A DNA stretch of 64,000 bases from NCBI GenBank assembly GCA_002305275.1, contig DBQO01000020.1:3725-67724 (forward strand), read 5' to 3'. Numbering within the stretch: position 1 is the first letter of the stretch; each line of letters opens with the position of its first letter. Both the position numbers and the translations under genes were made by a program. The notes below the pieces were generated by a model. That model was not told the origin of the DNA. It saw only the letters and a list, made by a program, of their open reading frames with translations, and did no database searches. Below are positions 17,491 to 25,506 of the stretch, piece after piece. This stretch comes from Bacteroidales bacterium UBA1392. GTDB lineage: Bacteria; Bacteroidota; Bacteroidia; Bacteroidales; UBA932.

Positions 17491-17525
17491 TAGTGTGTAG
17501 TGTGTAGTGTGTAGTGTGTAGTGTA
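17491..17525 (+). repeat. Heptad tract (TAGTGTG) 3' of the lipoprotein gene
   Basis: Four perfect TAGTGTG units plus TAGTGTA run from 17491 to 17525, two bases after the stop codon of the upstream plus-strand gene. They lie in the short gap to the converging peptidase gene. Confidence 0.9.
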
Positions 17526-17535
17526 GAACTCGGGA

Positions 17536-19203
17536 CTAATCCACAAATTGCATTTTATAATAAGCCGCCGTGAGTTTTTCTCCGGTGGCTTTTTCTATCA
17601 TTTCATTCCATTCGTAACGCATTCCGGGATTGAATACATATTCCTGAAGCCATTCGCCAACCGCTTTATTTTCAAAATAGCAATCATTAGCCATATCTCC
17701 GCTATTGGTAACGTTGGTTACAATATAATGGTGCAATTGGGAAGCCAGCAGGGCTCCAAGCTGGTAGTTGTGGTAATAGCAAGGATAGAGTGCGATGTGG
17801 ATTTTTGAGGCCCAGTCGGGTTGGTTGCGTCCTTCGGGGCGCTTGAGGAGTTGGTATTTCTCTACAAGATCCCACCAGAGAGTATTTAAGTCCTGTTCTG
17901 GATTGGCATACATCTCCTTTTCAAAGCGGTACATAACCTGTGTCCAGCGGCTGAAGACAAGTTGCTGGAGACGGAGCGAACGGATACAATCTTCATTTAT
18001 GGCAGCTGCCTCTTTTTCGGGAAGACCCACCATGATCTTCATCCATTCCGTATTTCTGGACAACCTGTCAAACATCATTGCCACAGCCTCCGTAGTGAAA
18101 CTATGCGCCGCTTCCCGTAGGAAGAGAGGGTTGCCAGCTGCATCGTGTCCGACAGCATAAACAGCGTGGCCGAATTCGTGTAGCATGGTGGACATCCACT
18201 GCTCGGTATCTGAAATGTTGCAGAGGACACGTACATCTCCGTTACGATCAATATCTATACAGTAAGCATGCTGATTTTTACCGTCACGTGGATAGAGGTC
18301 ACTATTCATCATTACAGTGGTCACATCAAGACCGATGCTATTGTAGAAATCGGTAGTCATAGTTTCGAGGTTGTGCCCTTTGTAATATTTGTCAAAATCA
18401 ACGGGGTAGAGATCGGGAGCCTCTTGGAAAAATCTTCCCTGGTAGTGCCAGGGCATCAATTTGTCTACGGGGATTTTGTATCTCGCGGAGAACATTTTAT
18501 CCATATCCGCCTTGAGGGCGGCAAATCCCTCATTTGTCATCTCGTCAAGCTCATCAAATAGTGCTGAAATCTCCTCCGGATCCTGTTCCGAAAGAGTTAA
18601 AGACATAGTGTGATAGTTGTCGAACCCTAGTGACTGAGCCAACTTATTACGAAGTCGAACAATCTCCAGTACGTCTTCTGCCACGAAAGTACCTATCGCT
18701 TTGTGGGCATTCCAAATCTCTTCGAGAGCTTTGTTGTCGGTGGATGTTCTTAGTATCTCTTCTACAAAATTGTCGTTTACCTTTTCTCCACGAAATTCAG
18801 CACGGAAACCGGCATATTTTTGTTCCAGTAGGCTCTCCTTCTCTATGATAAGATTTTGCAGAGTTGTGTCAGCCTGTCCCTTTAAAAAGGAGAGGTAGAT
18901 TATATCCAATTCTCTTTTGAGTATCGGATTCTTTACCCTGCCGCTTTTACGCATTCGGCTGAGTTTGTCAAACAATACCTTATCCGAATAGATTTCGGCG
19001 GTTTTGATGCCGGCCTGTGCATACCTTTGAAAATCTTCGGGATTGCCGCTCGTAGTACCGGCCCAATAACTTTTTGATGATTCCACATAGAGTGGTAGTA
19101 GCTTGCCCTCTAGTTCGGATATGAGGGACTTTAGCTCTTTCTCAGGGTTACAGCTTGTCAACATAACGAGTGAAAGTAGCAGAAAAGTGTATATTTTTTT
19201 CAT
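17536..19203 (-). CDS. M2/M3-like zinc metallopeptidase lipoprotein
   Basis: The 555-residue lipoprotein (lipobox 'MLTSC', Cys18) has a largely helical body and the gluzincin motif 'MLHEFGHAVYA'. The third ligand glutamate lies downstream in 'SFTTEAVAMMFDRL'. The C-terminal 'YPCYYHNYQLGALLASQ' resembles the M2 (ACE-like) and M3 oligopeptidase families. It should cleave oligopeptides in the periplasm or at the cell surface. Assignment between M2 and M3 is uncertain. It is the last gene of a three-gene minus operon of lipoproteins. Confidence 0.83.
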   Translation of the reverse strand: MKKIYTFLLLSLVMLTSCNPEKELKSLISELEGKLLPLYVESSKSYWAGTTSGNPEDFQRYAQAGIKTAEIYSDKVLFDKLSRMRKSGRVKNPILKRELDIIYLSFLKGQADTTLQNLIIEKESLLEQKYAGFRAEFRGEKVNDNFVEEILRTSTDNKALEEIWNAHKAIGTFVAEDVLEIVRLRNKLAQSLGFDNYHTMSLTLSEQDPEEISALFDELDEMTNEGFAALKADMDKMFSARYKIPVDKLMPWHYQGRFFQEAPDLYPVDFDKYYKGHNLETMTTDFYNSIGLDVTTVMMNSDLYPRDGKNQHAYCIDIDRNGDVRVLCNISDTEQWMSTMLHEFGHAVYAVGHDAAGNPLFLREAAHSFTTEAVAMMFDRLSRNTEWMKIMVGLPEKEAAAINEDCIRSLRLQQLVFSRWTQVMYRFEKEMYANPEQDLNTLWWDLVEKYQLLKRPEGRNQPDWASKIHIALYPCYYHNYQLGALLASQLHHYIVTNVTNSGDMANDCYFENKAVGEWLQEYVFNPGMRYEWNEMIEKATGEKLTAAYYKMQFVD

Positions 19204-19205
19204 GG

Positions 19206-19676
19206 TCAGAATTTTTTATTCATTTCCCATATAGAGTTGAGATTGAATATTGCAAGCTCATCCTCCTCTATGACCTCAAGCAGCAGGCGTTTAAGAGTCA
19301 GCTCCTTGACCTGGAACTGCGAAACAATGTTTGTATTGAAGTCTTTTTTACCTTGAAGAAGCCCATCGATAGGGAAACTGATATTTAGAATGTAGTTATC
19401 TTTGTCGTAAGAGAATGACCCGGTGTAGCTTGCAATCATCATATTGGTTTTTGCCGTACCCTCCCAAATCTGGAATTTGAACGTTCCATTTTTTTCAAAC
19501 ACAAAAGAATAACGTGTTTCCGCATAATTGAGTTCAATCTCACCTTCATAAACTTTTGCTACATCCCACTGACCATAAAGAAGATACTCCTCATTTATTA
19601 AATCCCTGACAAACTGACATCCGGAAAGAGAAATCAGAACCGCCATTATAAGCGAAAATAGTGTCAATTTTTTCAT
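19206..19676 (-). CDS. Lipocalin-like lipoprotein, function unknown
   Basis: The 156-residue lipoprotein begins MKKLTLFSLIMAV with lipobox 'SLSGC'. The body has 'LLYGQWDVAKVYEGEIEL' followed by beta strands, a small-barrel pattern like the protein at 17090-17488. The frame is open to 19736, but the signal peptide shows that Met at 19676 is the start. It ends 2 bp before the peptidase gene, so the two are co-transcribed. Confidence 0.72.
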   Translation of the reverse strand: MKKLTLFSLIMAVLISLSGCQFVRDLINEEYLLYGQWDVAKVYEGEIELNYAETRYSFVFEKNGTFKFQIWEGTAKTNMMIASYTGSFSYDKDNYILNISFPIDGLLQGKKDFNTNIVSQFQVKELTLKRLLLEVIEEDELAIFNLNSIWEMNKKF

Positions 19677-19732
19677 AATTAGGATTTTAGTAACACACGA
19701 AGGTAATAAAAAAAAGAATAAATCGTACTCTT

Positions 19733-20491
19733 TCATTCAAAAAACATAGGTCCGAAATGTTCAGGCTTATGGAAATTGGGAGAGGGAATCGGTATCGGAT
19801 GCCAGCTCAGATAGTGTGGAACGGGCATTTCATCCCCGCATTTATAAAAGTTCCCTCTGACTGTACGTCCTGAGAAACCGGAGAACTCTGAAAGAGAGTA
19901 AATGGACTTTGGGATAGCGATGGTGAGAGTCCACTCCTGTTCGCCGGCACGCTCACCAAAGGGTTCACTGCCGAGAGTTGACTCTCTTCTGATCTGACTT
20001 ATTACTTCATCACCAAAACGGGTACGCTGCTTACGGTCAGGACCTCCTGCAAATGTGCCGTGACCTATACAGTTCATCTCAAGGTTGTAATAGATGGAAT
20101 CTTTGTCGGATGGGATCATGAAAAATTCCACACAGGAGTCGGTGTAGGGTTTCGAGCCGGCATCATATCCGAAAGTTGCTCTGACACCCTCTTCCTTCAC
20201 AACATACTGGAGATAGATCTCTTCCGCTGAATGTGCTATGCGGAATTTCACCTCCGGTTTGTAACCATACTCCTTCCAGTTGATCACCGCGATGGGGTTA
20301 AATTCAATTTTTTCTCTCTCAAACATTGCGGCAACATCGGCTACGGAGGGTTTTGCAGAGTCGAAAACCACTTTTTTAACTCTCAATACAGGCATACTAT
20401 TTGAACTTTCTTTGCCACCTCTATTGCAGTTACATCCGGTGAGCAATGTTAGGCTCAATAGAGCTATGGCTAAATGGACAATTTTTCTCAT
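19733..20491 (-). CDS. CBM9-like carbohydrate-binding lipoprotein
   Basis: The 252-residue lipoprotein (lipobox 'LLTGC', Cys20) has the CBM9-like/DOMON fold pattern. 'VKFRIAHSAEEIYLQYVV', 'DSCVEFFMIPSDKDSIYYNLEMNCIG' (cited in part) and the terminal 'YLSWHPIPIPSPNFHKPE' are typical of Bacteroidota CBM9-like proteins. It probably binds a glycan or a redox ligand at the cell surface. It heads the operon with the two following lipoprotein genes. A -7 box lies at 20497-20504. Confidence 0.78.
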   Translation of the reverse strand: MRKIVHLAIALLSLTLLTGCNCNRGGKESSNSMPVLRVKKVVFDSAKPSVADVAAMFEREKIEFNPIAVINWKEYGYKPEVKFRIAHSAEEIYLQYVVKEEGVRATFGYDAGSKPYTDSCVEFFMIPSDKDSIYYNLEMNCIGHGTFAGGPDRKQRTRFGDEVISQIRRESTLGSEPFGERAGEQEWTLTIAIPKSIYSLSEFSGFSGRTVRGNFYKCGDEMPVPHYLSWHPIPIPSPNFHKPEHFGPMFFE

Positions 20492-20496
20492 GGTTT

Positions 20497-20504
20497 CAAA
20501 GGTA
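20497..20504 (-). promoter_or_regulatory. -7 box of the CBM9-like lipoprotein operon
   Basis: On the minus strand the sequence reads TACCTTTG, a match to TAnnTTTG, just 5 bp before the start codon. No -33 TTG was found. It is divergent with the ppdK promoter. Confidence 0.45.
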
Positions 20505-20524
20505 TAAAAAAAGTAGTGATTGCA

Positions 20525-20555
20525 TTGCTATTATCCTATATTTTTACTATTTTTG
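20525..20555 (+). promoter_or_regulatory. ppdK promoter
   Basis: TTG 20525-20527, a 20-bp spacer and TATTTTTG 20548-20555 match the Bacteroidota consensus exactly. Transcription would start near 20562, leaving a leader of about 55 nt before ATG 20618. Confidence 0.75.
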
Positions 20556-20617
20556 CAGTTTATGAATGGAAAAATAACAATTTGTCAAACAACAAAAAAT
20601 AAAATATTTAATTATCT

Positions 20618-23335
20618 ATGACAAAAAGAGTTTACCGCTTTGGCGGCAAGAGTGCTGAAGGAAATGGCACTATGAAAAACCTCCTCGGAGGAAAAGGAGC
20701 TAATCTTGCAGAGATGTGTACTCTCGGGATGCCGGTTCCCGCAGGTTTTACGATCACCACTGATACCTGTACCGAGTATTTCGCACTTGGTGGCAAGTAT
20801 CCCGATGGACTTAAGGAAGAAGTTGCAGCGGCTTTAAAAGCCACTGAAGAGATAATGGGAATGAAGTTCGGTGATGGCAAGAACCCCCTCCTGTTATCCT
20901 GTCGCTCGGGCGCAAGGATGTCAATGCCCGGTATGATGGAAACAGTCCTCAATATCGGTCTTTGCTCTGCCACAATTCCGGGACTTATCGAAAAGACAAA
21001 AAATCCCCGCTTCGTATATGATGCATACCGCCGTCTGATTATGATGTATTCAGACGTGGTGATGGAGAAGTCTGAAGGCATCGAGCCTGAGGATGGTAAA
21101 GGTATCCGCGTACAGCTTGACAATATGCTGCACGACCTCAAGGAGAAGAAGGGCTATAATAGTGACACCGACCTGAACGAAGAAGATCTTAAAGACCTCT
21201 GCGACCGCTTCAAGGTGCGTGTAAAAGAGGTTCTCGGCAAAGAGTTTCCGGATGATGCACAAGCACAACTCTGGGGCAGTATCGGTGCGGTTTTCAAATC
21301 ATGGAATGGTAAGAGAGCCATAGCTTATCGCCGTATCGAGGGTATTCCCGATGAATATGGTACCGCCGTCAACGTACAGTCAATGGTGTTCGGCAATATG
21401 GGATCAAATTCCGCCACCGGCGTAGCATTCTCCCGTAACCCCGCTACCGGTGAGCACACTTTCTATGGTGAGTGGCTCGTAGATGCACAGGGAGAGGACG
21501 TAGTAGCAGGTATTCGCACCCCCAATCCCCTCAATGAATCGACTAAGAATGAGCACAACAAGCACTTGGCCTCTCTTGAGAAGGCTATGCCTGAAGTATA
21601 CAAGGAGCTCGACCATATCCAGGATCACCTTGAGCATCACTTCTCTGATATGCAGGATATCGAGTTTACCATCCAGGATGGAAAACTCTGGATGCTCCAG
21701 TGCCGTGTTGGTAAGAGAACCGGTTTTGCAGCGCTAAATATGGCGATGGATATGATAAAAGAGGGAATGATAGATGAAAAGACCGCAGTTATGAGAGTTG
21801 CCCCCAAGCAGCTTGACGAGATACTTCACCCGATCCTTGACCCTGAGGCAGAAAAGAAGGCTACTGTGATTGCAAAGGGTCTTCCTGCAGGTCCCGGAGG
21901 AGCTGTGGGGAAAATTGTCTTCACTTCAGAAGCTGCAATTGAAGCAGCCGCAAAAGGGGAAAGGGTAATCCTTGTGCGTGAGGAGACCAACCCTGAAGAC
22001 GTAGAAGGTATGCGCGCAGCTGTAGGATTGCTAACTTCGCGTGGCGGTATGACCTCTCACGCTGCTTTGGTAGCCCGTGGGTGGGGCAAGTGCTGTATTG
22101 TAGGCTGTGATGCCATCAAGTTTACAACCTCCGGTAATAAGAGGGTTATGACTATAGGTAACAAGACTTATAAAGAGGGTGATATGTTCTCTCTCAACGG
22201 CACAAAAGGTCACGTATACGATGTAGCACTCAGCACAGTGGATGCTTCCGAGAATCCTCGATTCGTAGAGTTTATGACTATGGTGGATAAATTCCGTACG
22301 CTTGGAGTTCGTACCAATGCCGACACCCCTGAAGATGCTCTCAAGGCAATTGAATTTGGTGCCGAAGGTATTGGTCTCTTCCGTATTGAACATATGTTTT
22401 ATGGTAAAGACTCTGAGGCTCCACTTTCAAAACTCCGCAAGATGATTCACGCCTCTTCTCTTAAAGAGAGAATTGATGCTCTGAAGGAGCTTGAGCCTTT
22501 TGTTGTTGATGCAACAAGGGAGACGATGCGTGTTATGAACGGCAGGCCCGTGACATTCCGCCTCCTCGATCCTCCCTTGCATGAGTTCGTGCCCCAAACC
22601 CTTGAAAAACAGAAAGAATTGGCGAATGAACTTGGCATCACCCTTGACGAGATTAAGGAGAGGGGAGAACTCCTCCATGAGGTCAACCCTATGATGGGTC
22701 ACCGCGGAGTTCGTCTTGGTATCACCTATCCCGAGGTAAGCCACATGCAGTTTAAGGCTATTTTCACTGCAACGGCACAGCTCTTGAAGGAGGGTCTAAC
22801 CCCGCAACCTGAAATCATGATTCCTGTAACCATCTCCCCCAAGGAGCTCGATTTCCAGAAGGCCATTTGCGACAAAGCTTTGGCAGAGGTCGAGGCAGCT
22901 GAGGGTGTTAAGATCAAATATCTCTATGGTACTATGATCGAAATCCCCCGCGCAGTAATCCTTGCACCTGAGATGGCCAAGTCTGCTCAGTTCTTCTCAT
23001 TTGGTACAAATGACCTTACCCAGATGACCTATGGTTTCTCAAGGGATGACATCGGTGCCTTTATGAATGACTATATGGAGCATGGAATACTCTCCTTTGA
23101 CCCCTTCCAGACTCTTGATTTGAGTTCTGTCGGAAAACTTGTAAAGTTAGGTCTTGATGGAGGACGCTCCACCAGTCCGAAACTTAAGGTTGGTATTTGC
23201 GGAGAGCATGGTGGCGACCCTGATTCGGTACGTTTCTGCCACCAGGTAGGGATGGACTATGTATCATGTTCACCTTTCCGTCTACCCATTGCAAGACTCG
23301 CAGCTGCTCAGGCAGCCATTGCTGACAAGAAGTAA
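20618..23335 (+). CDS. ppdK: Pyruvate, phosphate dikinase
   Basis: The 905-residue enzyme reversibly converts pyruvate, ATP and phosphate to PEP, AMP and PPi. It is complete. An N-terminal ATP-grasp domain begins 'GGKGANLAEM'. The swivelling phosphohistidine domain contains 'GGMTSHAALVARG'. The C-terminal PEP/pyruvate barrel contains 'GTNDLTQMTYGFSRDD' and 'GICGEHGG'. It is transcribed alone between an exact promoter and a strong terminator. With the PPi-type PFK at 59272 it suggests PPi-linked glycolysis. Confidence 0.97.
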   Translation: MTKRVYRFGGKSAEGNGTMKNLLGGKGANLAEMCTLGMPVPAGFTITTDTCTEYFALGGKYPDGLKEEVAAALKATEEIMGMKFGDGKNPLLLSCRSGARMSMPGMMETVLNIGLCSATIPGLIEKTKNPRFVYDAYRRLIMMYSDVVMEKSEGIEPEDGKGIRVQLDNMLHDLKEKKGYNSDTDLNEEDLKDLCDRFKVRVKEVLGKEFPDDAQAQLWGSIGAVFKSWNGKRAIAYRRIEGIPDEYGTAVNVQSMVFGNMGSNSATGVAFSRNPATGEHTFYGEWLVDAQGEDVVAGIRTPNPLNESTKNEHNKHLASLEKAMPEVYKELDHIQDHLEHHFSDMQDIEFTIQDGKLWMLQCRVGKRTGFAALNMAMDMIKEGMIDEKTAVMRVAPKQLDEILHPILDPEAEKKATVIAKGLPAGPGGAVGKIVFTSEAAIEAAAKGERVILVREETNPEDVEGMRAAVGLLTSRGGMTSHAALVARGWGKCCIVGCDAIKFTTSGNKRVMTIGNKTYKEGDMFSLNGTKGHVYDVALSTVDASENPRFVEFMTMVDKFRTLGVRTNADTPEDALKAIEFGAEGIGLFRIEHMFYGKDSEAPLSKLRKMIHASSLKERIDALKELEPFVVDATRETMRVMNGRPVTFRLLDPPLHEFVPQTLEKQKELANELGITLDEIKERGELLHEVNPMMGHRGVRLGITYPEVSHMQFKAIFTATAQLLKEGLTPQPEIMIPVTISPKELDFQKAICDKALAEVEAAEGVKIKYLYGTMIEIPRAVILAPEMAKSAQFFSFGTNDLTQMTYGFSRDDIGAFMNDYMEHGILSFDPFQTLDLSSVGKLVKLGLDGGRSTSPKLKVGICGEHGGDPDSVRFCHQVGMDYVSCSPFRLPIARLAAAQAAIADKK

Positions 23336-23349
23336 TTTGTTTCTAAAAG

Positions 23350-23386
23350 CTCCCGAACGCCTTAGTTGTGTTCGGGAGTCTTTTTT
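23350..23386 (+). terminator. Intrinsic terminator of ppdK
   Basis: CTCCCGAAC (23350-23358) pairs with GTTCGGGAG (23370-23378), followed by TC and six T residues. It is a classic rho-independent terminator. Confidence 0.9.
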
Positions 23387-23403
23387 GTTTTATTGGTGCA
23401 AAT

Positions 23404-23898
23404 ATGAGACAACCTGTACTGAAACCCTTCAATGATGCCCGTTCGATTGGTGTAATACTAAATCTCAGAAACTCCAATTGTCCCGATACAGTCGCTTTTC
23501 TAGATCAGGAAGCGGCCCGACACGGCATCAAACTCCATTATCTTTTGGTAAACCTTCATAAGCATCCCATACCGCAATGGTGTCTTGATTCCAGAATGAC
23601 CGTAATCAATTACAAACGTGACTTCACTCATACGGGCAAACTCAAGTCCGATACTGCGGATGCATTCATCAACACGGAATTTGATTTCTTGTTCTCTGTT
23701 TCAACCCATTTCCATCCTGTAGTAAAAAGAATTGCAACTCTATCCAAGGCGGCTTTTAAAGTGGGCAAATATTTCTCGAGGGACAATCCCTATGATCTTA
23801 CATACAGACCATCATACTCGGAAAGGGATCTGGAACTTTCAAAAGAGTATGTGGCCAACATACACCTTATCACACTATCTGACAATTCTGACAACTGA
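23404..23898 (+). CDS. Conserved hypothetical protein, possibly DUF6913
   Basis: The 164-residue cytoplasmic protein has no signal peptide. It contains 'RSIGVILNLRNSNCPDTVAFLDQEA' (cited as a short landmark), 'FLFSVSTHFHPVVKRIATLSKAAFKVG' and a charged C-terminus. This resembles Bacteroidota proteins of the DUF6913 group, but the assignment is from memory of pattern only. An upstream start at 23368 would lie inside the ppdK terminator, so ATG 23404 is chosen. It ends 3 bp before the DUF368 gene, which implies co-transcription and perhaps a shared envelope-related role. Confidence 0.65.
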   Translation: MRQPVLKPFNDARSIGVILNLRNSNCPDTVAFLDQEAARHGIKLHYLLVNLHKHPIPQWCLDSRMTVINYKRDFTHTGKLKSDTADAFINTEFDFLFSVSTHFHPVVKRIATLSKAAFKVGKYFSRDNPYDLTYRPSYSERDLELSKEYVANIHLITLSDNSDN

Positions 23899-23901
23899 TA
23901 T

Positions 23902-24801
23902 ATGTCAAAATTAAGACACTACCTTCTCGTTACCGTCAAAGGCCTCTGTATGGGAGCTGCTGATGTAATTCCGGGAGTTTCAGGCGGTACAATCGCTTTT
24001 ATTACCGGTATTTATGGCGAACTAGTCGAATCTATAAAGTCCATCGACCTCGGAGCAATCAAACTCCTTTTCACAGGGAAGTTCCGTGAATTTTGGCTCA
24101 AAATCAACGGCAATTTTCTCCTTGCACTTGTACTGGGCATTCTGATAAGCATCTTTTCTTTAGCAAAGGTGATGCAATATCTGCTGGTACACCATCCCAT
24201 ACCTTTGTGGTCCTTCTTTTTCGGGCTTATCCTGGCTTCTCCCATCTATATAATAAAAGAGGTCGAGAGCAAGAAACTCATTCATCTGATTCCGACTATT
24301 GTCGGAATTGCAGTAGGAGTATTTATCTGCCTCATATCACCCACCGAGACCACAGAAGCACTGTGGTTTGTATTCCTTTGCGGGGCCATCGGAATTTGCG
24401 CCATGATTCTTCCGGGGATCTCCGGCAGTTTTGTTCTGCTCCTTCTTGGAAAGTATGCCTTTATAATTGGTGCAGTGAGCGACCTGAATATTCCCGTTCT
24501 TCTGGTTTTTGCAGCCGGTGCAGTTATCGGTATAATACTTTTCTCTAATTTCCTCTCCTGGTTGCTTAAGAAGGCCTACAACGGTACCTTGTTTTTCCTT
24601 TCAGGCCTGATGATAGGTTCTCTTGTTAAAGTCTGGCCCTGGAAAAAGCTCCTCGAGAGTGGAGTGGATCGTCCGGTACTCCCGGGAGAATATAGTGGGG
24701 ATCCTCAATTGATTCAGGCTCTGATATGGTTTGCGGTGGGAGTGCTCCTCCTGTTCGGAATAGAATATCTCGCTAAAAGATTAAAATCTGCAAAACAATA
24801 A
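23902..24801 (+). CDS. DUF368 membrane protein, probable undecaprenyl-phosphate translocase (PopT-like)
   Basis: The 299-residue multi-pass inner-membrane protein opens with 'GLCMGAADVIPGVSGGTIAFITGIY', cited as the family landmark, and repeats the motif as 'MILPGISGSFVLLLLG'. These two inverted P-G-x-S-G motifs define the DUF368 family. Members have been shown to recycle undecaprenyl phosphate across the membrane for envelope synthesis (PopT). At least eight hydrophobic segments are visible. It lies 3 bp after the hypothetical gene. Confidence 0.85.
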   Translation: MSKLRHYLLVTVKGLCMGAADVIPGVSGGTIAFITGIYGELVESIKSIDLGAIKLLFTGKFREFWLKINGNFLLALVLGILISIFSLAKVMQYLLVHHPIPLWSFFFGLILASPIYIIKEVESKKLIHLIPTIVGIAVGVFICLISPTETTEALWFVFLCGAIGICAMILPGISGSFVLLLLGKYAFIIGAVSDLNIPVLLVFAAGAVIGIILFSNFLSWLLKKAYNGTLFFLSGLMIGSLVKVWPWKKLLESGVDRPVLPGEYSGDPQLIQALIWFAVGVLLLFGIEYLAKRLKSAKQ

Positions 24802-24826
24802 TATTGATGGAAAAGTGCCTAAAAAT

Positions 24827-24856
24827 TTGTACGTTGTGAAAAAATATGTACTTTTG
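24827..24856 (+). promoter_or_regulatory. rplS promoter
   Basis: TTG 24827-24829, a 19-bp spacer and TACTTTTG 24849-24856 match the Bacteroidota consensus. Transcription would start near 24863, leaving a leader of about 78 nt. Confidence 0.75.
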
Positions 24857-24862
24857 CAGTCC

Positions 24863-24940
24863 CAAAACGAAAAGCAACCTCTTGACATTAGTCTCGGAGG
24901 CTTCCGAAGCAGCAATGTTGCGCTAAAACTTTAATTTAAA
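24863..24940 (+). promoter_or_regulatory. Possible structured leader of rplS
   Basis: The leader holds complementary segments that could fold and compete: GCAAC 24874-24878 with GTTGC 24917-24921, CCTC 24878-24881 with GAGG 24897-24900, and GCTT/AAGC in 24900-24910. Autoregulatory leaders are common for ribosomal protein genes, so an L19-binding leader is possible. No covariation was available to test it. Confidence 0.35.
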
Positions 24941-25315
24941 ATGGATTTAATTAAGATCGCACAGGAAGCCTGTGCACAGGAATTAAAACAGCTTCCTGAT
25001 TTCAAGGCAGGAGACACAGTTACAGTTACTTATAAGATTAAGGAAGAAAACAAAGAGCGTTTCCAGAAGTTTCGTGGTATTGTAATCCAGAAACGCGGAG
25101 AGGGCGCTACAAAGACTTTTACAGTACGTAAGATCTCCAATGGAGTAGGTGTAGAGAGGATTTTCCCTCTATCATCACCCCTGATTGAGGATATCGAGGT
25201 CAACAAAGTTGGTGCAGTACGTAGAGCACGCATATTCTACCTACGACAGCTCACCGGCAAGAAGGCACGCATCAAAGAGAAGAGAGTTGCCCGTCAGACC
25301 CCCAAAGCTGAATAA
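24941..25315 (+). CDS. rplS: 50S ribosomal protein L19
   Basis: The 124-residue protein has the L19 pattern: 'FKAGDTVTVTYKIKEENKERFQKFRGIVIQ' (cited in part), 'TFTVRKISNGVGVERIFPLSSPLI' and 'RRARIFYLRQLTGKKARIKE'. L19 sits at the 30S-50S interface near bridge B8. Its stop is 14 bp from tRNA-Arg, so the two are probably transcribed together from the promoter at 24827. Confidence 0.97.
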   Translation: MDLIKIAQEACAQELKQLPDFKAGDTVTVTYKIKEENKERFQKFRGIVIQKRGEGATKTFTVRKISNGVGVERIFPLSSPLIEDIEVNKVGAVRRARIFYLRQLTGKKARIKEKRVARQTPKAE

Positions 25316-25329
25316 CAGTTTTTTCATAA

Positions 25330-25403
25330 GGCCCCATAGCTCAACTGAATAGAGTATTTGACTACGGATCAAAAGGTTACAGGTTTGAATCCTGTTGGGG
25401 TCA
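25330..25403 (+). tRNA. tRNA-Arg (anticodon ACG) with unusual elbow pair
   Basis: The cloverleaf is complete. The acceptor stem pairs GGCCCCA with TGGGGTC (G2-U71 wobble) and A is the discriminator. The D stem is GCTC/GAGT. The anticodon stem TTTGA/TCAAA has loop CTACGGA, giving ACG at 34-36. The T stem is ACAGG/CCTGT with loop TTTGAAT. Arginine identity elements A20 and C35 are present, as are T8-A14 and A15-T48. Position 19 is A and position 56 is T, replacing the nearly universal G19-C56 with a compatible A-U pair. CCA is not encoded. Confidence 0.92.
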
Positions 25404-25443
25404 CAAGAGAGGGAGCGACAAATTTCGCTCCCTCTCTTGTGAC
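25400..25443 (+). terminator. 19-bp perfect hairpin overlapping the tRNA-Arg 3' end
   Basis: Bases 25400-25418 (GTCACAAGAGAGGGAGCGA) are perfectly complementary to 25425-25443, with a 6-nt loop. The first four bases are the end of the tRNA. No T-run follows. It probably acts as a 3' end or processing signal for the rplS-tRNA transcript and, on the other strand, for purL. Confidence 0.65.
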
Positions 25444-25506
25444 AATTCGCGCCAATTTGCGCCAATTCACTCCAAATTCGGCTAACGGCCAACGGCCAAA
25501 CACCAA
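25441..25506 (-). repeat. Heptad and decamer tract at the 3' end of purL
   Basis: On the minus strand three heptads TTGGCCG, TTGGCCG, TTAGCCG (25479-25499) encode the last residues of PurL and its TAG stop. They continue into about four 10-bp units of the form nnAATTGGCG down to 25441. This shows the 7-bp-period signal running through a stop codon. Confidence 0.75.

Noticed and set aside
25330..25403. tRNA pseudogene, because of the unusual D and T loops
   Set aside because: All stems pair, the identity bases for arginine are kept, and the two loop changes compensate each other.
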